In this document: positions 14,072 to 23,082 of the stretch, in pieces
Layout: every line of letters starts with the position of its first letter
How positions within the stretch are numbered: position 1 is the first letter of the stretch
NCBI GenBank assembly: GCA_002256005.1
Contig: NKIQ01000028.1
Span: 1-37,216, forward strand
Reading direction: 5' to 3'
DNA length: 37,216 bases
Source of the DNA: Alphaproteobacteria bacterium PA4
Lineage (GTDB): Bacteria > Pseudomonadota > Alphaproteobacteria > Sphingomonadales > Sphingomonadaceae
Program-made: the position numbers and the translations under genes
The notes under the pieces: model-generated
Database searches by the model: none
The model's input: only the letters and a program-made list of their open reading frames with translations
Told to the model about the DNA's origin: nothing

Positions 14072-16636
14072 CTACCTGCCTTTCATGCTCGCGAGGATGG
14101 CGAAGGGCGAATCCGGCGACGTCCTCGCGTCGCTGCCGGGTTCGGGTGAAGGTGGCGCCCGGCGCTGGCCGCGCCAAGCATAATGCGGTGCGCCATCGAC
14201 CAGCTGCAGGCGATAGCCGAGCGCGCGCAACAGCCGGGCCAGCCCATCGCGGGTCAGGCCGGCGGACGCCGCCCAATTTGGATCGGGCATGAACGGCGAC
14301 CGGCCTTCGCGGCGGTTGTGAATGGCACGCGCCAGCCGATCGACCATGTCGATGCGCACCGCCTCGCTGCCGATCCGCCAGAAGCCGGCGGCATCGAGAA
14401 AGGCCTCCGGCAGCGCATCGGCGCCCGGAATGCTGACCCGGCCCGGCGGTGGCAGCTCGGGCAGGCTGGCGATGTCGTTCCACACCGCCCACAGCGCCAG
14501 CCGCCAGCGCGTCGGCTCCGGCCGCAAGGCCTGCGCCACAAACACATGCAGGGCACCGAGGCGGACACCGGCGCGGATCAGCGCCTGGCGATCGGCGCGC
14601 GGCAAGGCTTCGACCTGCACGTTCGCCTCGCTGCGTTTCAGCGCGCCCAGCGTTTCGACGAGCCGCACGATCAGCCCGCGCGCCACCGGCGACACCGTGT
14701 CGCGCAGCGTGGCGAGCTGCACCAGCGGTCCCAGCTCCCGCACCATGGCCGCAGCGAACCAGCTGTCCAGCCGGGCCTGCACGCGGCGGCGATCATCGAT
14801 GGCCCGCGCCGCAAGGGCGCGATCCAGCTCGATACGCGGGCTCATCGCCTCGCGGCCCTTGCGCAGTGCAGCGACGCGGGCACCGTTCCACAGGACGCGC
14901 GGCGGCATCCGCCCGGCGAAATCCAGCGCGAACGCCGCATCCGGCGCCGCCACCAATTGTCCGGCGCGGCGCGCCATTTCCTTGACGAGATAGCGTTCCG
15001 CTGCCGCCAGCAGCAGCCGCTGTTCACCGGCGCGGGCCTGGGCATCGACCGTGAAGCGGAAGCCATCCAATTGGCCGATGACCTCGCCCTCCACCGCCAC
15101 CGCGCCATCGGGATCGATCTCGACCCGTTGTTCGCCGCCGCGCGCCTTCAGATCACGCAGCAGCACCGCCGTGCGGCGATCGACGAAGCGCTGGGTGAGC
15201 GCCGTATGCAGCGCGTCCGACAGCCGGTCCTCGACGGCGCGGGTGCGTTCCGCCCAATGCGGGGCATCGGCCAGCCAGTCCGGCCGGTTGGCGATATAGG
15301 TCCAGGTGCGCGCCCCGGCGATGCGATCGGCGAGCGTGTCGACATCGCCGCTCAGCCGATCGAGATGGGCGAGCTCGCTGGCGATCCAGGCTTCCGGCAG
15401 CCGGCCATCGCCTTCGGAGATGTGGCGGAACACCCGCCCGACGAGGCGGGCATGCTGTTCGGCTCCGGTCTTGCGATAATCGGGCAGGCCGCACGCCGCC
15501 CACAGCCGGGCGACGGCACGGGCGCCGAGCTTGGGATGCGTGCGCTCCATCACCCAGGGCTCGCCGGCCAGCCGTTTCAGCACGGCATGGTCGATGGCAT
15601 CGTCGCTGCGCTGCAATTCGATGCGCGGCGGGCGGGCATCGAGCGCCGCGATCAGCCGCGACACGCTGCCGAAATCGAGATCGGTGTTGCGCCACACCAA
15701 TTGCGTCAGCGGCTCGAAGCGATGCTGCTCCAGCCCCTCGATCTCCTCGGGCGTGAAGCTTGCCGCCTCGGCCGTGCCCAGTTGCACGGTGCCGAAGGTG
15801 CCGTCCTTCTGATAGCGGCCGGCGCGGCCGGCGATCTGCGCCATTTCCGACAGCAGCAGCCGGCGCTGGCGGCGGCCATCGAACTTGCCCAGCGAGGCAA
15901 AGGCGACATGGGCGATATCCATGTTCAGCCCCATGCCGATGGCATCGGTGGCGACGAGATAATCGACCTCGCCCGACTGGTACATCGCCACCTGGGCGTT
16001 GCGGGTGCGGGGGCTGAGGCTGCCCATCACCACCGCCGCGCCGCCCTTCTGCCGGCGCAGCATTTCGGCGAGCGCATAGACTTCGGCGGCGGTGAAGGCG
16101 ACGATGGCGCAGCGGCGGGGCAGGCGGCTGAGCTTTTTCGAGCCGGCGTAGGTCAGCGTCGAAAAGCGCGGGCGGTTGATGATCTCCGCCTCCGGCAACA
16201 GCTTGCGGATCAGCGGGCGCAGCGTTTCGCTGCCGAGAATCATGGTTTCGGCATAGCCGCGGGCATTGAGTAGGCGATCGGTGAAGACATGGCCGCGTTC
16301 CGGATCGGCGGCGACCTGGCCTTCGTCGATGGCGACAAACGCCACCTCCCGATCCATGGGCATCGCCTCGACGGTGCACAGGAACCAGCGCGCGCCGGGC
16401 GGCACGATCTTTTCCTCGCCGGTGATCAGCGCGACGTTCGCCGCGCCCTTCAGCGCCACCACCTTGTCATAGACTTCGCGCGCCAGCAGCCGCAGCGGAA
16501 AGCCGATCATGCCACTGGCATGGCCGCAGAGTCGTTCGACGGCGAGATGCGTCTTGCCGGTGTTGGTCGGGCCGAGCACGGCGACGACCGGCCCGGAAGG
16601 GGTCCTGGCGCGAGGCGGAAGAACGCGGGGCGTCAC
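14072..16636 (-). CDS. Suv3-like ATP-dependent RNA helicase
   Basis: An 854-residue superfamily 2 helicase related to the mitochondrial degradosome helicase Suv3. Motif I is GPTNTGKT (residues 22-29), motif II is IDEGQ, and motif VI is QIAGRAGRYQKDGTFG; the second RecA domain has LVATDAIGMGLNMD. A long C-terminal half (about residues 350-854) has no recognised motif, is rich in Arg and Ala, and is typical of the alphaproteobacterial form. The chosen start is GTG at 16636 (VTPRVLPPRARTP), since earlier sequence to a TTG at 16786 is not family-like and would push the Walker motif to residue 72; no strong ribosome site supports either. It is translationally close to the S4 gene. Confidence 0.88.
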   Translation of the reverse strand: MTPRVLPPRARTPSGPVVAVLGPTNTGKTHLAVERLCGHASGMIGFPLRLLAREVYDKVVALKGAANVALITGEEKIVPPGARWFLCTVEAMPMDREVAFVAIDEGQVAADPERGHVFTDRLLNARGYAETMILGSETLRPLIRKLLPEAEIINRPRFSTLTYAGSKKLSRLPRRCAIVAFTAAEVYALAEMLRRQKGGAAVVMGSLSPRTRNAQVAMYQSGEVDYLVATDAIGMGLNMDIAHVAFASLGKFDGRRQRRLLLSEMAQIAGRAGRYQKDGTFGTVQLGTAEAASFTPEEIEGLEQHRFEPLTQLVWRNTDLDFGSVSRLIAALDARPPRIELQRSDDAIDHAVLKRLAGEPWVMERTHPKLGARAVARLWAACGLPDYRKTGAEQHARLVGRVFRHISEGDGRLPEAWIASELAHLDRLSGDVDTLADRIAGARTWTYIANRPDWLADAPHWAERTRAVEDRLSDALHTALTQRFVDRRTAVLLRDLKARGGEQRVEIDPDGAVAVEGEVIGQLDGFRFTVDAQARAGEQRLLLAAAERYLVKEMARRAGQLVAAPDAAFALDFAGRMPPRVLWNGARVAALRKGREAMSPRIELDRALAARAIDDRRRVQARLDSWFAAAMVRELGPLVQLATLRDTVSPVARGLIVRLVETLGALKRSEANVQVEALPRADRQALIRAGVRLGALHVFVAQALRPEPTRWRLALWAVWNDIASLPELPPPGRVSIPGADALPEAFLDAAGFWRIGSEAVRIDMVDRLARAIHNRREGRSPFMPDPNWAASAGLTRDGLARLLRALGYRLQLVDGAPHYAWRGQRRAPPSPEPGSDARTSPDSPFAILASMKGR

Positions 16637-16920
16637 CACTGCAATCTGGCGACGATGGACGAGAAGGGCAATTGCACCGGCGATATGCCGCACGGCGGTG
16701 GGACCAACGCGGTCCGCAGCAACAGAGGCGACCAATGCTGGTCCATAGTGCCCTTTGCCAAAACGACTACCACATATAGTGCACAACCGGAATCGTCGCG
16801 CAAGTGACCGTTTAAAGACAGCGTTTCATCGCAGATCGGAGTCGGTCGACCGTGACGCGATTGACACACTCTGCCAAAACACCCCAGAAAACACCGCGTT
16901 GAACACGCCGGGGGGTCAGT

Positions 16921-18471
16921 TTGTTCCAACCAGAATTGTTTGCGGCCAATGCCGCCGCCGCGCCGATGGCGCGCGACAGCGTGGCGACCGCTTGGCAACG
17001 CCGCTTCGGCCGTGACGGTCTGGGCATCGGCTTTGGCAGTGACCTCGCCAGTGATTTCGACATCAGCTTCGATCTGGGCGATGCCATCGGCACGCGCAGC
17101 TGGTGGCTGGGCCTGGCCAGCTGCACGGCGCTGGTCGGCACTGCCTTTGCTCTGGCCTTTGCCGTTCCCGCCCTGCCCGGCCGCCAGCAACCGGCGCTGA
17201 CGCCGGCGCAGCAGGAAGTGGCGGCGCTGCAAGCCATCGCGCCGCTGGCCCGCGGCGGTGCCACCGGCACCACCGCCCTGCCTAATGCCCGCCTGCTCGA
17301 ACCGCTCGCCGAAGCGCCGGAGCGACCGCGCATCGAACTGACCGCCAAACTCAGCGGCCGCGCCAGCTTTGAATCCGCCCTGCGCCGCGCCGGCGTCGGC
17401 AAGTCCGACATCGCCGATGTCAGCCGCCTGCTGCGCCCGGTCGCCAATCTCGGCGCGCTGCCGCGCGGCACCAGCCTCGATATCGTGCTGGGCCGCCGCG
17501 AAAGCCGCAGCCAGCCCCGCCCGCTCGATTCGATCGCATTTCGCGCGGCCTTTGATCTGCGCGTGGCCGTCAGCCGCGTCGATGGCACGCTGCGGCTGAA
17601 GCGCATCCCCATCGCGGTCGATTCAACGCCGTTGCGCGTGCAGGGCGTGGTCGGCAGCAGCCTGCAGCGCGGCCTGAAGCAATCGGGCCTGCCGGCGCGG
17701 CTGGTCAGCCAGGCCATCGCCACCCTGGGCTATGCCGTCGATTTCCAGCGCGGTGTCGGCAAGCGCGACCGCTTCGACATCGTTGTCGAGCAGGACCGCG
17801 CCGAAACCGGCGAAGTCCGCTTCGGCGATGTGCTCTATCTGGCGCTGAAGCGCGACGGCAAGGATGCCGTGGAACTCGGCCGCTTCGGCGCCGGTGGCCA
17901 TCCGGAATATTTCCGCGCCAATGGCGAAAGCGCCAGAAAAGGCCTGATGAAGACCCCGGTCGATGGCGCCCGCCTCACCTCCGGCTTCGGCATGCGTTTC
18001 CACCCGCTGCTGTCCTATTCGCGCATGCACCAGGGCGTCGATTTCGGCGCCGCCTCGGGCAGCCCGATCATGGCCGCGGCCAGCGGCACCATCAGTTTCG
18101 CCGGGCCGCATGGCGGCCATGGCAATTATGTGATGGTCAAGCACACCAAGGATCTGACCACCGCCTATGCCCATATGTCGCGCTTCGCGGTCCGGTCCGG
18201 ACAGCGCGTCACCCAGGGCCAGGTCATCGGCTATGTCGGCTCGACCGGCCTCTCCACCGGCCCGCACCTGCATTACGAAATCTGGCTGAAAGGCCGCGCC
18301 GTCAATCCGGTGCAGCTGAAGTTCGTCGGCGGCACGCAATTGGGCGGCCGCGACATGGCCCGCTTCCGCGAACAGATGGCGAAATGGCGCCGCGTCGCCG
18401 TGACCGGCAGCGCCCCCGCCGAAACCGCCATGAGTCCGCTGGAAAAGAAGCGCCGCGCGGCGCGCGGATAG
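16921..18471 (+). CDS. M23 family metallopeptidase, membrane-anchored
   Basis: A 516-residue cell-wall endopeptidase. A cytoplasmic N-terminus (1-60) and one transmembrane helix (about 61-84) place the rest in the periplasm. The lysostaphin-type M23 domain (about 350-470) is complete: His370 and Asp374 (HQGVD) and His449/His451 (HLHYE) form the zinc site, with YAHMS in between. The region between helix and catalytic domain resembles the helical and OapA-like segments of such enzymes, which cut peptidoglycan cross-links. The start is TTG at 16921, five bases after a GGGGGG ribosome site. It is divergent from the helicase, and a repeat pair follows its stop. Confidence 0.92.
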   Translation: MFQPELFAANAAAAPMARDSVATAWQRRFGRDGLGIGFGSDLASDFDISFDLGDAIGTRSWWLGLASCTALVGTAFALAFAVPALPGRQQPALTPAQQEVAALQAIAPLARGGATGTTALPNARLLEPLAEAPERPRIELTAKLSGRASFESALRRAGVGKSDIADVSRLLRPVANLGALPRGTSLDIVLGRRESRSQPRPLDSIAFRAAFDLRVAVSRVDGTLRLKRIPIAVDSTPLRVQGVVGSSLQRGLKQSGLPARLVSQAIATLGYAVDFQRGVGKRDRFDIVVEQDRAETGEVRFGDVLYLALKRDGKDAVELGRFGAGGHPEYFRANGESARKGLMKTPVDGARLTSGFGMRFHPLLSYSRMHQGVDFGAASGSPIMAAASGTISFAGPHGGHGNYVMVKHTKDLTTAYAHMSRFAVRSGQRVTQGQVIGYVGSTGLSTGPHLHYEIWLKGRAVNPVQLKFVGGTQLGGRDMARFREQMAKWRRVAVTGSAPAETAMSPLEKKRRAARG

Positions 18472-18481
18472 GGACAAGGAA

Positions 18482-18519
18482 GGGGCCTCCGGCGACTGGG
18501 GCCGTAGGCCCCAGACCCC
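18482..18519 (+). repeat. Palindromic repeat, family 1, copy 1
   Basis: A 38-bp element (cctccggcgactggggcc...ggccccagacccc) ending 195 bp before the secreted methyltransferase gene. It contains its own hairpin (CTGGGGCC/GGCCCCAG, 3-5 nt loop). It is the same orientation as the copy at 19392 and inverted relative to 18574 and 19487. Confidence 0.8.
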
Positions 18520-18573
18520 TTTCGTTTCATTCTCCCGCGATTGCGTTCGGCGCTTGAGCCCCGCCAGACAATT

Positions 18574-18610
18574 GGCGGCTGGGGCCCACGGCCCCAGCCG
18601 CCGGAGGCTC
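18574..18610 (-). repeat. Palindromic repeat, family 1, copy 2 (inverted)
   Basis: Inverted partner of the copy at 18482, separated by about 55 bp. The core GGGGCC...GGCCCCAGCCGCCGGAGGC is conserved but the distal end has diverged (ggcggctggggcc in place of ggggtctggggcc), so this pair is imperfect. Confidence 0.75.
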
Positions 18611-18713
18611 TTCTTCCACCATTCTCAAATCGAATCAGCGCCCGCACCGCCGCGGATTTGCCGTATTGTCGGAGCAGAACAGCGCCATCCTGTCACCTGT
18701 CCTCGAGTGATCC

Positions 18714-19373
18714 ATGCGTTTGCGTTTGTTGCCCCTTTTGCTCCTGCTGGCCGCGCCGGCGCTGGCATTTCCGCTGCCACAGCGGCAGGTGGCGCGTGTC
18801 GTCAGCCCGGTGTGGGCGGATGAGGACAGCCGGGACAAGGCCGGCGAGGCGGCGAGTGTCATCAGGCAGCTGGGCATCAAGCCGGGGCAGACGGTGGCCG
18901 ATATCGGCGCCGGCAGCGGTTACTACACGATGCGCGTCGCGCCGATCGTCGGGCCGAAGGGCCAGGTCATCGCCCAGGACATCGTCCAGCGCTATCTCGA
19001 CGATCTGAAGGCGCGGACGCAGAAGGCCGGGCTGACCAATGTGCGCTTCGTCAAGGGCAGCACGTCCGATCCGCGGCTGCCGCGCGCCAGCGTCGATGTC
19101 GCACTGCTGATCCACATGTATCACGAGATCGCCCAGCCCTATGCGCTGCTCTACAATCTGCGCGCCAGCCTGAAACCCGACGCCCGCATCGCCATCGTCG
19201 ATCTGGAGCGCGCCGCCGAATATCATGGCATGCCCAAGGAATTGCTGGTCTGCGAGGTCAAGGCCGTCGGCTATGACCTGGTATCGATCGCCGATCTGAA
19301 GCCGGGCTATCTGGCGGTGTTCAAGCCCGGCACTCCGGTCAATCCCGCGACCGTGAAGGCCTGCCGGGGCTGA
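18714..19373 (+). CDS. Secreted class I SAM-methyltransferase-fold protein
   Basis: A 219-residue protein with an evident signal peptide (MRLRLLPLLLLLAAPALA, cleavage after ALA), followed by a Rossmann methyltransferase domain. VADIGAGSGYYTMRVAP (about 61-77) is motif I for SAM binding, IAQDIVQRYLDD carries the acidic ribose-binding position, and VDVALLIHMYHEI is motif IV. Methyltransferase-like proteins with predicted signal peptides recur in proteobacteria, yet SAM is not known to be abundant in the periplasm, so the activity is uncertain. The gene stands alone, enclosed by two inverted repeat pairs, with no co-directional neighbour. Confidence 0.85.
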   Translation: MRLRLLPLLLLLAAPALAFPLPQRQVARVVSPVWADEDSRDKAGEAASVIRQLGIKPGQTVADIGAGSGYYTMRVAPIVGPKGQVIAQDIVQRYLDDLKARTQKAGLTNVRFVKGSTSDPRLPRASVDVALLIHMYHEIAQPYALLYNLRASLKPDARIAIVDLERAAEYHGMPKELLVCEVKAVGYDLVSIADLKPGYLAVFKPGTPVNPATVKACRG

Positions 19374-19391
19374 ACCGAGCGGCGCAGGGAA

Positions 19392-19430
19392 AGGGCCTCC
19401 GGCGGCTGGGGCCGCAGGCCCCAGACCCCA
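19392..19430 (+). repeat. Palindromic repeat, family 1, copy 3
   Basis: Left arm of a perfect 39-bp inverted repeat (with 19487-19525) separated by 56 bp, located just after the secreted methyltransferase gene. Each arm also folds on itself through CTGGGGCC GCA GGCCCCAG. Confidence 0.9.
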
Positions 19431-19486
19431 ATTATTGGCTGCCGCATGGCACCACAGGCGGCTTTTCAGGCCAGATCAAAGCGAAA

Positions 19487-19525
19487 TGGGGTCTGGGGCC
19501 TGCGGCCCCAGCCGCCGGAGGCCCT
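19487..19525 (-). repeat. Palindromic repeat, family 1, copy 4 (inverted)
   Basis: Right arm of the perfect 39-bp inverted repeat. It ends 12 bp before the stop of the last gene of the cox-thrC run, so as RNA the 134-nt structure could act as a terminator or 3'-end stabiliser for both converging transcripts. Confidence 0.9.
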
Positions 19526-19537
19526 GTCACGCCAAGC

Positions 19538-20437
19538 CTAACGCGTGGCGCCCACCGACCAGCGGCTGAAGATCGCCGTCGGCAGCAGCAGCCCGCGGGC
19601 TTCCTCGCGAATCGCCATGTCGCCCGATTCGATCGTGCCGCCGGCGCCGGCCATGACTTCGGCCATCAGCGCAGCGATGGCGAGCGCCGACATGCGGATG
19701 GCATAGACAGTGAGGACGAGGAAGGCCGCATCGTCCGACAGCAATTGCCGCGCCAGCTGCATCAGTTCCGGCAGGTCGCGCTCCAGCGTCCAGATCTCGC
19801 CATCGGGGCCACGGCCATATTTCGGCGGATCGAGCAGGATGCCGTCATATTTGCTGCCGCGACGGACCTCGCGGCGCATGAATTTCAGCGCGTCGTCGAC
19901 CAGCCAGCGCACCGGCGCATCGGCAAGACCGGACAGCGCGGCGTTCTCGCGCGCCGATGCCACCGCCTTTTTGCTGGCATCGACATGGGTCACCTGCGCG
20001 CCGGCCTCCGCCGCGATCAGCGAGCCGACGCCGGTGTAGCCGAACATGTTGAGCACCCGCGAACCCGGCCCCAGGGCAGAGCCCGATCTTTCGCTGATGC
20101 GGGCGCGCATCCAGTCCCATTGCGCTCCCATGTCGGGGAAGAAGCCCAGATGCCGGAATGGCGTGTTGGTGGCGTGGAAGCGGACCGGACCACGCGTCAG
20201 CGGCCAGCGTTCGGGCACGTTCGCCGCCAGATCCCAGCGGCCGCCGCCTTCATCGTCGCGGCCGCCGGTGAATTCGCCATCGGCGGCCCAATCCGGGCTG
20301 TGCGGCTGCCACAGCGCCTGCGCTTCCGGCCGGATGAAGCGGAAGCGGCCATAGCGTTCGAGTTTGCGGCCCTGCCCCGAATCGAGGAGCGCATAATCGT
20401 CCCAGCCCTGGGTGATGAGGACGTCGAGCCGGCTCAT
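19538..20437 (-). CDS. Class I SAM-dependent methyltransferase, RlmI/RlmK-like
   Basis: A 299-residue cytoplasmic methyltransferase. VLNMFGYTGVGSLIAAEAGAQVTHVDASKKAVASARENAALSG covers motifs I to III, and LDPPKYGRG is the DPPK motif typical of the RlmI/RlmK (23S rRNA m5C / m7G) family. The N-terminal PUA-like domain of RlmI is absent; instead an approximately 110-residue region with RKLERYGRFRFIRPEAQALW precedes the domain, as in the alphaproteobacterial members. An RNA target is likely but unproven. The ATG overlaps the M16 peptidase stop by four bases. Confidence 0.85.
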   Translation of the reverse strand: MSRLDVLITQGWDDYALLDSGQGRKLERYGRFRFIRPEAQALWQPHSPDWAADGEFTGGRDDEGGGRWDLAANVPERWPLTRGPVRFHATNTPFRHLGFFPDMGAQWDWMRARISERSGSALGPGSRVLNMFGYTGVGSLIAAEAGAQVTHVDASKKAVASARENAALSGLADAPVRWLVDDALKFMRREVRRGSKYDGILLDPPKYGRGPDGEIWTLERDLPELMQLARQLLSDDAAFLVLTVYAIRMSALAIAALMAEVMAGAGGTIESGDMAIREEARGLLLPTAIFSRWSVGATR

Positions 20438-21675
20438 GCCGCCTTTTTCCGGCCTGTCGTCACCGCGCCGATCTCGGCCCGCGCCGGGGCGTGCGCCAGC
20501 ATCGCGGCACCGGCGGCGCGCGCCGCCTCCACCGTCACCGCTTCGATGCGCGCCACCACTTCGGCGGCCGGCACCCAGCGGCGATGCACCAGCAATTGCC
20601 GGGCGAGATAATCGCCCTGCCCCTGCGGGCCTTCCAGCGCCATCAGCAGCGATGCCACCGCCTGCGCCTTGGCGCGCGCCAGTTCCGCCGGCTCCAGCGT
20701 CGCCGCGGTTTCGGCGAGCACGCGCTCGATGAGGTCGCGCGCCCGTGCCGCGTCCTTGCGCGCCGTCGCGGCATGCACGCTCATCAGCCCGGCATCGGCA
20801 TAGGGGGTGGTGGCAGCGCTGATCGAATAGGCGAGACCGCGCGATTCGCGGACCTCCTGGAACAGGCGGGACGACATGCCGCCGCCGGCCGCCAGTGTGA
20901 ACAGCGCCGCGGCGTCATGGCCGGGGTCGTAATGGCCGGGCGCCGGATAGCCGCTGGTCAGCTGCGCCTGTTCGAAACGGCGCGGATCGCTAAACTGGCC
21001 GGCGGCAAAGCGCCCCGGCTCCGGCACCGGCGCCGGGCCACCGCCGGCATTGGGGAAGGCGCGCTCGGCCATCCGCATGACCTTGTCATGATCGAGCTTG
21101 CCGGCGACGACCAGCGTCAGCCGGTCATTGCCGTAATGGCTCGCCAGCCAGCCGCGCAGATCGTCGCTGGTCAGCCGGTCGAGACTGTCCTCATGGCCCA
21201 GGATCGAGCGGCCGAGGCCCTGGCCGGGAAAGGCCGCCTCCTGCAGATGATCGAAAACGATATCGTCGGGGGTGTCGCGGGCTTCGCCCAATTCCTGCAG
21301 CACGACCTGCTTTTCGCGGGCCAGATCCTCGTCATCGAAGCGCGGTGCCGTCACCAGATCGGCGATGATGTCGATCCCCAGCGGCAGGTCGCGCGCCAGC
21401 AGCCGGGCGTGGAACACCGTGGTATCGCGCGAGGTCCAGGCGTTGAGATTGCCGCCGACATCTTCCATCTGCTCGGCAATGGCGCGCGCCGACCGCGTCG
21501 CCGTGCCCTTGAACACCATATGCTCGAACAGATGGGCGAGGCCATTGTCCTCAGGCCGTTCGAAGCGCGCCCCGGTTTCGGCATGCAGCGCGACCGCGAC
21601 GGTTTCGACGCCGGGCGTCTGCACCGTCGCGACACGCAGGCCATGCGCCGTATGGGCGATGATCGGATCGTTCAT
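20434..21675 (-). CDS. M16 family zinc metallopeptidase (processing-peptidase-like)
   Basis: A 413-residue peptidase of the mitochondrial processing peptidase / PqqL family. The inverted zinc motif HLFEH (His48, Glu51, His52) is intact, and the C-terminal half contains the glycine-rich GGGMSSRLFQEVRESRGLAYS loop, so this is a one-chain active form with two domains. No signal peptide is seen, so it should be cytoplasmic. Start is ATG 21675, overlapping the thrC stop by four bases; the frame extends to 21939 only inside thrC. The neighbourhood thrC-M16 downstream of cox genes is common in alphaproteobacteria. Its substrate is not known. Confidence 0.92.
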   Translation of the reverse strand: MNDPIIAHTAHGLRVATVQTPGVETVAVALHAETGARFERPEDNGLAHLFEHMVFKGTATRSARAIAEQMEDVGGNLNAWTSRDTTVFHARLLARDLPLGIDIIADLVTAPRFDDEDLAREKQVVLQELGEARDTPDDIVFDHLQEAAFPGQGLGRSILGHEDSLDRLTSDDLRGWLASHYGNDRLTLVVAGKLDHDKVMRMAERAFPNAGGGPAPVPEPGRFAAGQFSDPRRFEQAQLTSGYPAPGHYDPGHDAAALFTLAAGGGMSSRLFQEVRESRGLAYSISAATTPYADAGLMSVHAATARKDAARARDLIERVLAETAATLEPAELARAKAQAVASLLMALEGPQGQGDYLARQLLVHRRWVPAAEVVARIEAVTVEAARAAGAAMLAHAPARAEIGAVTTGRKKAA

Positions 21676-23072
21676 GCGGCGGCCCGCGGGCGGGCGATGC
21701 TGGCGATATGCGCCTCGACCGCCGCCAGCGTCGCCGGCAGCGTCACATAGCGTTCCTCGCGATCGAACAGGCCTTGCGCGCGCGGCGGCAGCGTCGGACG
21801 GATGCCGCTGGCGCGCTCCACCGCATCGCCGAACTTGCCGGGATGCGCAGTGGCGAGCGTGACGATCGGCGAGGTGGCGGTGCTGGCGCGCGCGGCGGCG
21901 AGGCCGATGGCGGTGTGCGGATCGAGCAATTGCCCGCATTTGTCCTGCGCCCAGCGCATGGCCCGCGCCATGCCATCACTGTCGATACGCGCCGAATCGA
22001 AGATGGCGGCAGCGGCGGCGCGCTGTTCGGCGGGAATCGCCAGCGCCTTCGCCGATTCAAAGCCGGCCATCATCGCGGCGGTGGTGGCACCATCCTGCCC
22101 GGCGAGATCGAACAGCAGCCGTTCGAAATTGCTGCTGACCTGAATGTCCATCGATGGCGAAGCGGTCGGCGTGACGCTGCCAGCGGAATAATCGCCGGCG
22201 CTGAGCGCGCGGTGCAGAATGTCGTTCTCGTTGGTGGCGACGATCAGCCGGTCGATGGGCAGGCCCATGTGGCGGGCGACATAGCCGGCAAAGACATCGC
22301 CGAAATTGCCGGTGGGCACCGCAAAGCTGATGGCGCGATCGGGCGCGCCGAGGCGGACAGCGGCATAGAAATAATAGACGATTTGCAGCATCAGCCGCGC
22401 CCAGTTGATCGAATTGACCGCGGACAGCGCGAAGCGGCCGGCGAAGTCGGCATCGTTGAACATCGCCTTCACCAGCGCCTGGGCATCGTCGAAATTGCCC
22501 TCCACGGCGATGTTGTGGATGTTGGGGGCGAGCACCGTCGTCATCTGGCGGCGCTGCACATCCGATACCCGGCCCCTGGGGTGGAGCATGAACACCTCGA
22601 CGCCGTCGCGTCCGGCCAGGGCATGGATGGCGGCGGAGCCGGTGTCGCCCGAGGTGGCGCCGATGATGGTGACATGGCGGCCGCTGCGCCCCAGAAACGT
22701 CTCGAACAACAGGCCGAGCGCCTGCATGGCGACATCCTTGAAGGCCAGAGTCGGCCCGTGGAACAGTTCGAGCAGCCAATGCTGGTCATCGAGCTGGACC
22801 AGCGGCGTGACGGCGGCATGGCTGAAACCGGCATAGGCGCGGGTCAGCAGATCGCGCAGCTGCGCTTCGGTCAGCGCGTCGCCGACAAAGGGCGCACAGA
22901 CGCGCACGGCGGTTTCGACATAGGACAGACCGGCCATGGCGGCGATCTGGTCATGGCTGAAGCGCGGCCATGAGTCCGGCACATAGAGCCCGCCATCGCT
23001 GGCGAGGCCGGCGAGCGTCACCGCTTCGAAATCGAGAATCGGCGCAGCGCCGCGCGTGGAACGATAGTGCAT
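21672..23072 (-). CDS. thrC: Threonine synthase
   Basis: A 466-residue PLP enzyme that converts O-phospho-L-homoserine to threonine, the last step of threonine biosynthesis in the cytoplasm. The start MHYRSTRGAAP is typical, FKDVAMQ carries the PLP lysine (Lys112), GATSGDTGSAA is the phosphate-binding loop, and VPTGNFGD is a PLP contact. Length and motifs fit the long bacterial/fungal subtype. The ATG at 23072 is 10 bases after the SURF1 stop, and the ORF continues upstream only inside SURF1. It overlaps the M16 peptidase by four bases. Confidence 0.97.
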   Translation of the reverse strand: MHYRSTRGAAPILDFEAVTLAGLASDGGLYVPDSWPRFSHDQIAAMAGLSYVETAVRVCAPFVGDALTEAQLRDLLTRAYAGFSHAAVTPLVQLDDQHWLLELFHGPTLAFKDVAMQALGLLFETFLGRSGRHVTIIGATSGDTGSAAIHALAGRDGVEVFMLHPRGRVSDVQRRQMTTVLAPNIHNIAVEGNFDDAQALVKAMFNDADFAGRFALSAVNSINWARLMLQIVYYFYAAVRLGAPDRAISFAVPTGNFGDVFAGYVARHMGLPIDRLIVATNENDILHRALSAGDYSAGSVTPTASPSMDIQVSSNFERLLFDLAGQDGATTAAMMAGFESAKALAIPAEQRAAAAAIFDSARIDSDGMARAMRWAQDKCGQLLDPHTAIGLAAARASTATSPIVTLATAHPGKFGDAVERASGIRPTLPPRAQGLFDREERYVTLPATLAAVEAHIASIARPRAAA

Positions 23073-23082
23073 GCGCAGGCGA

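Noticed and set aside
14183-16273. 696-codon open frame on the plus strand opposite the helicase
   Set aside because: Antisense frame of a GC-rich gene; composition is Arg/Gln/His-heavy, no family motif, while the minus strand encodes clear helicase motifs.
16637-16786. 50-residue N-terminal extension of the helicase from a TTG at 16786
   Set aside because: No family-like sequence, no ribosome site, and it would displace the Walker motif from its usual position near residue 25.
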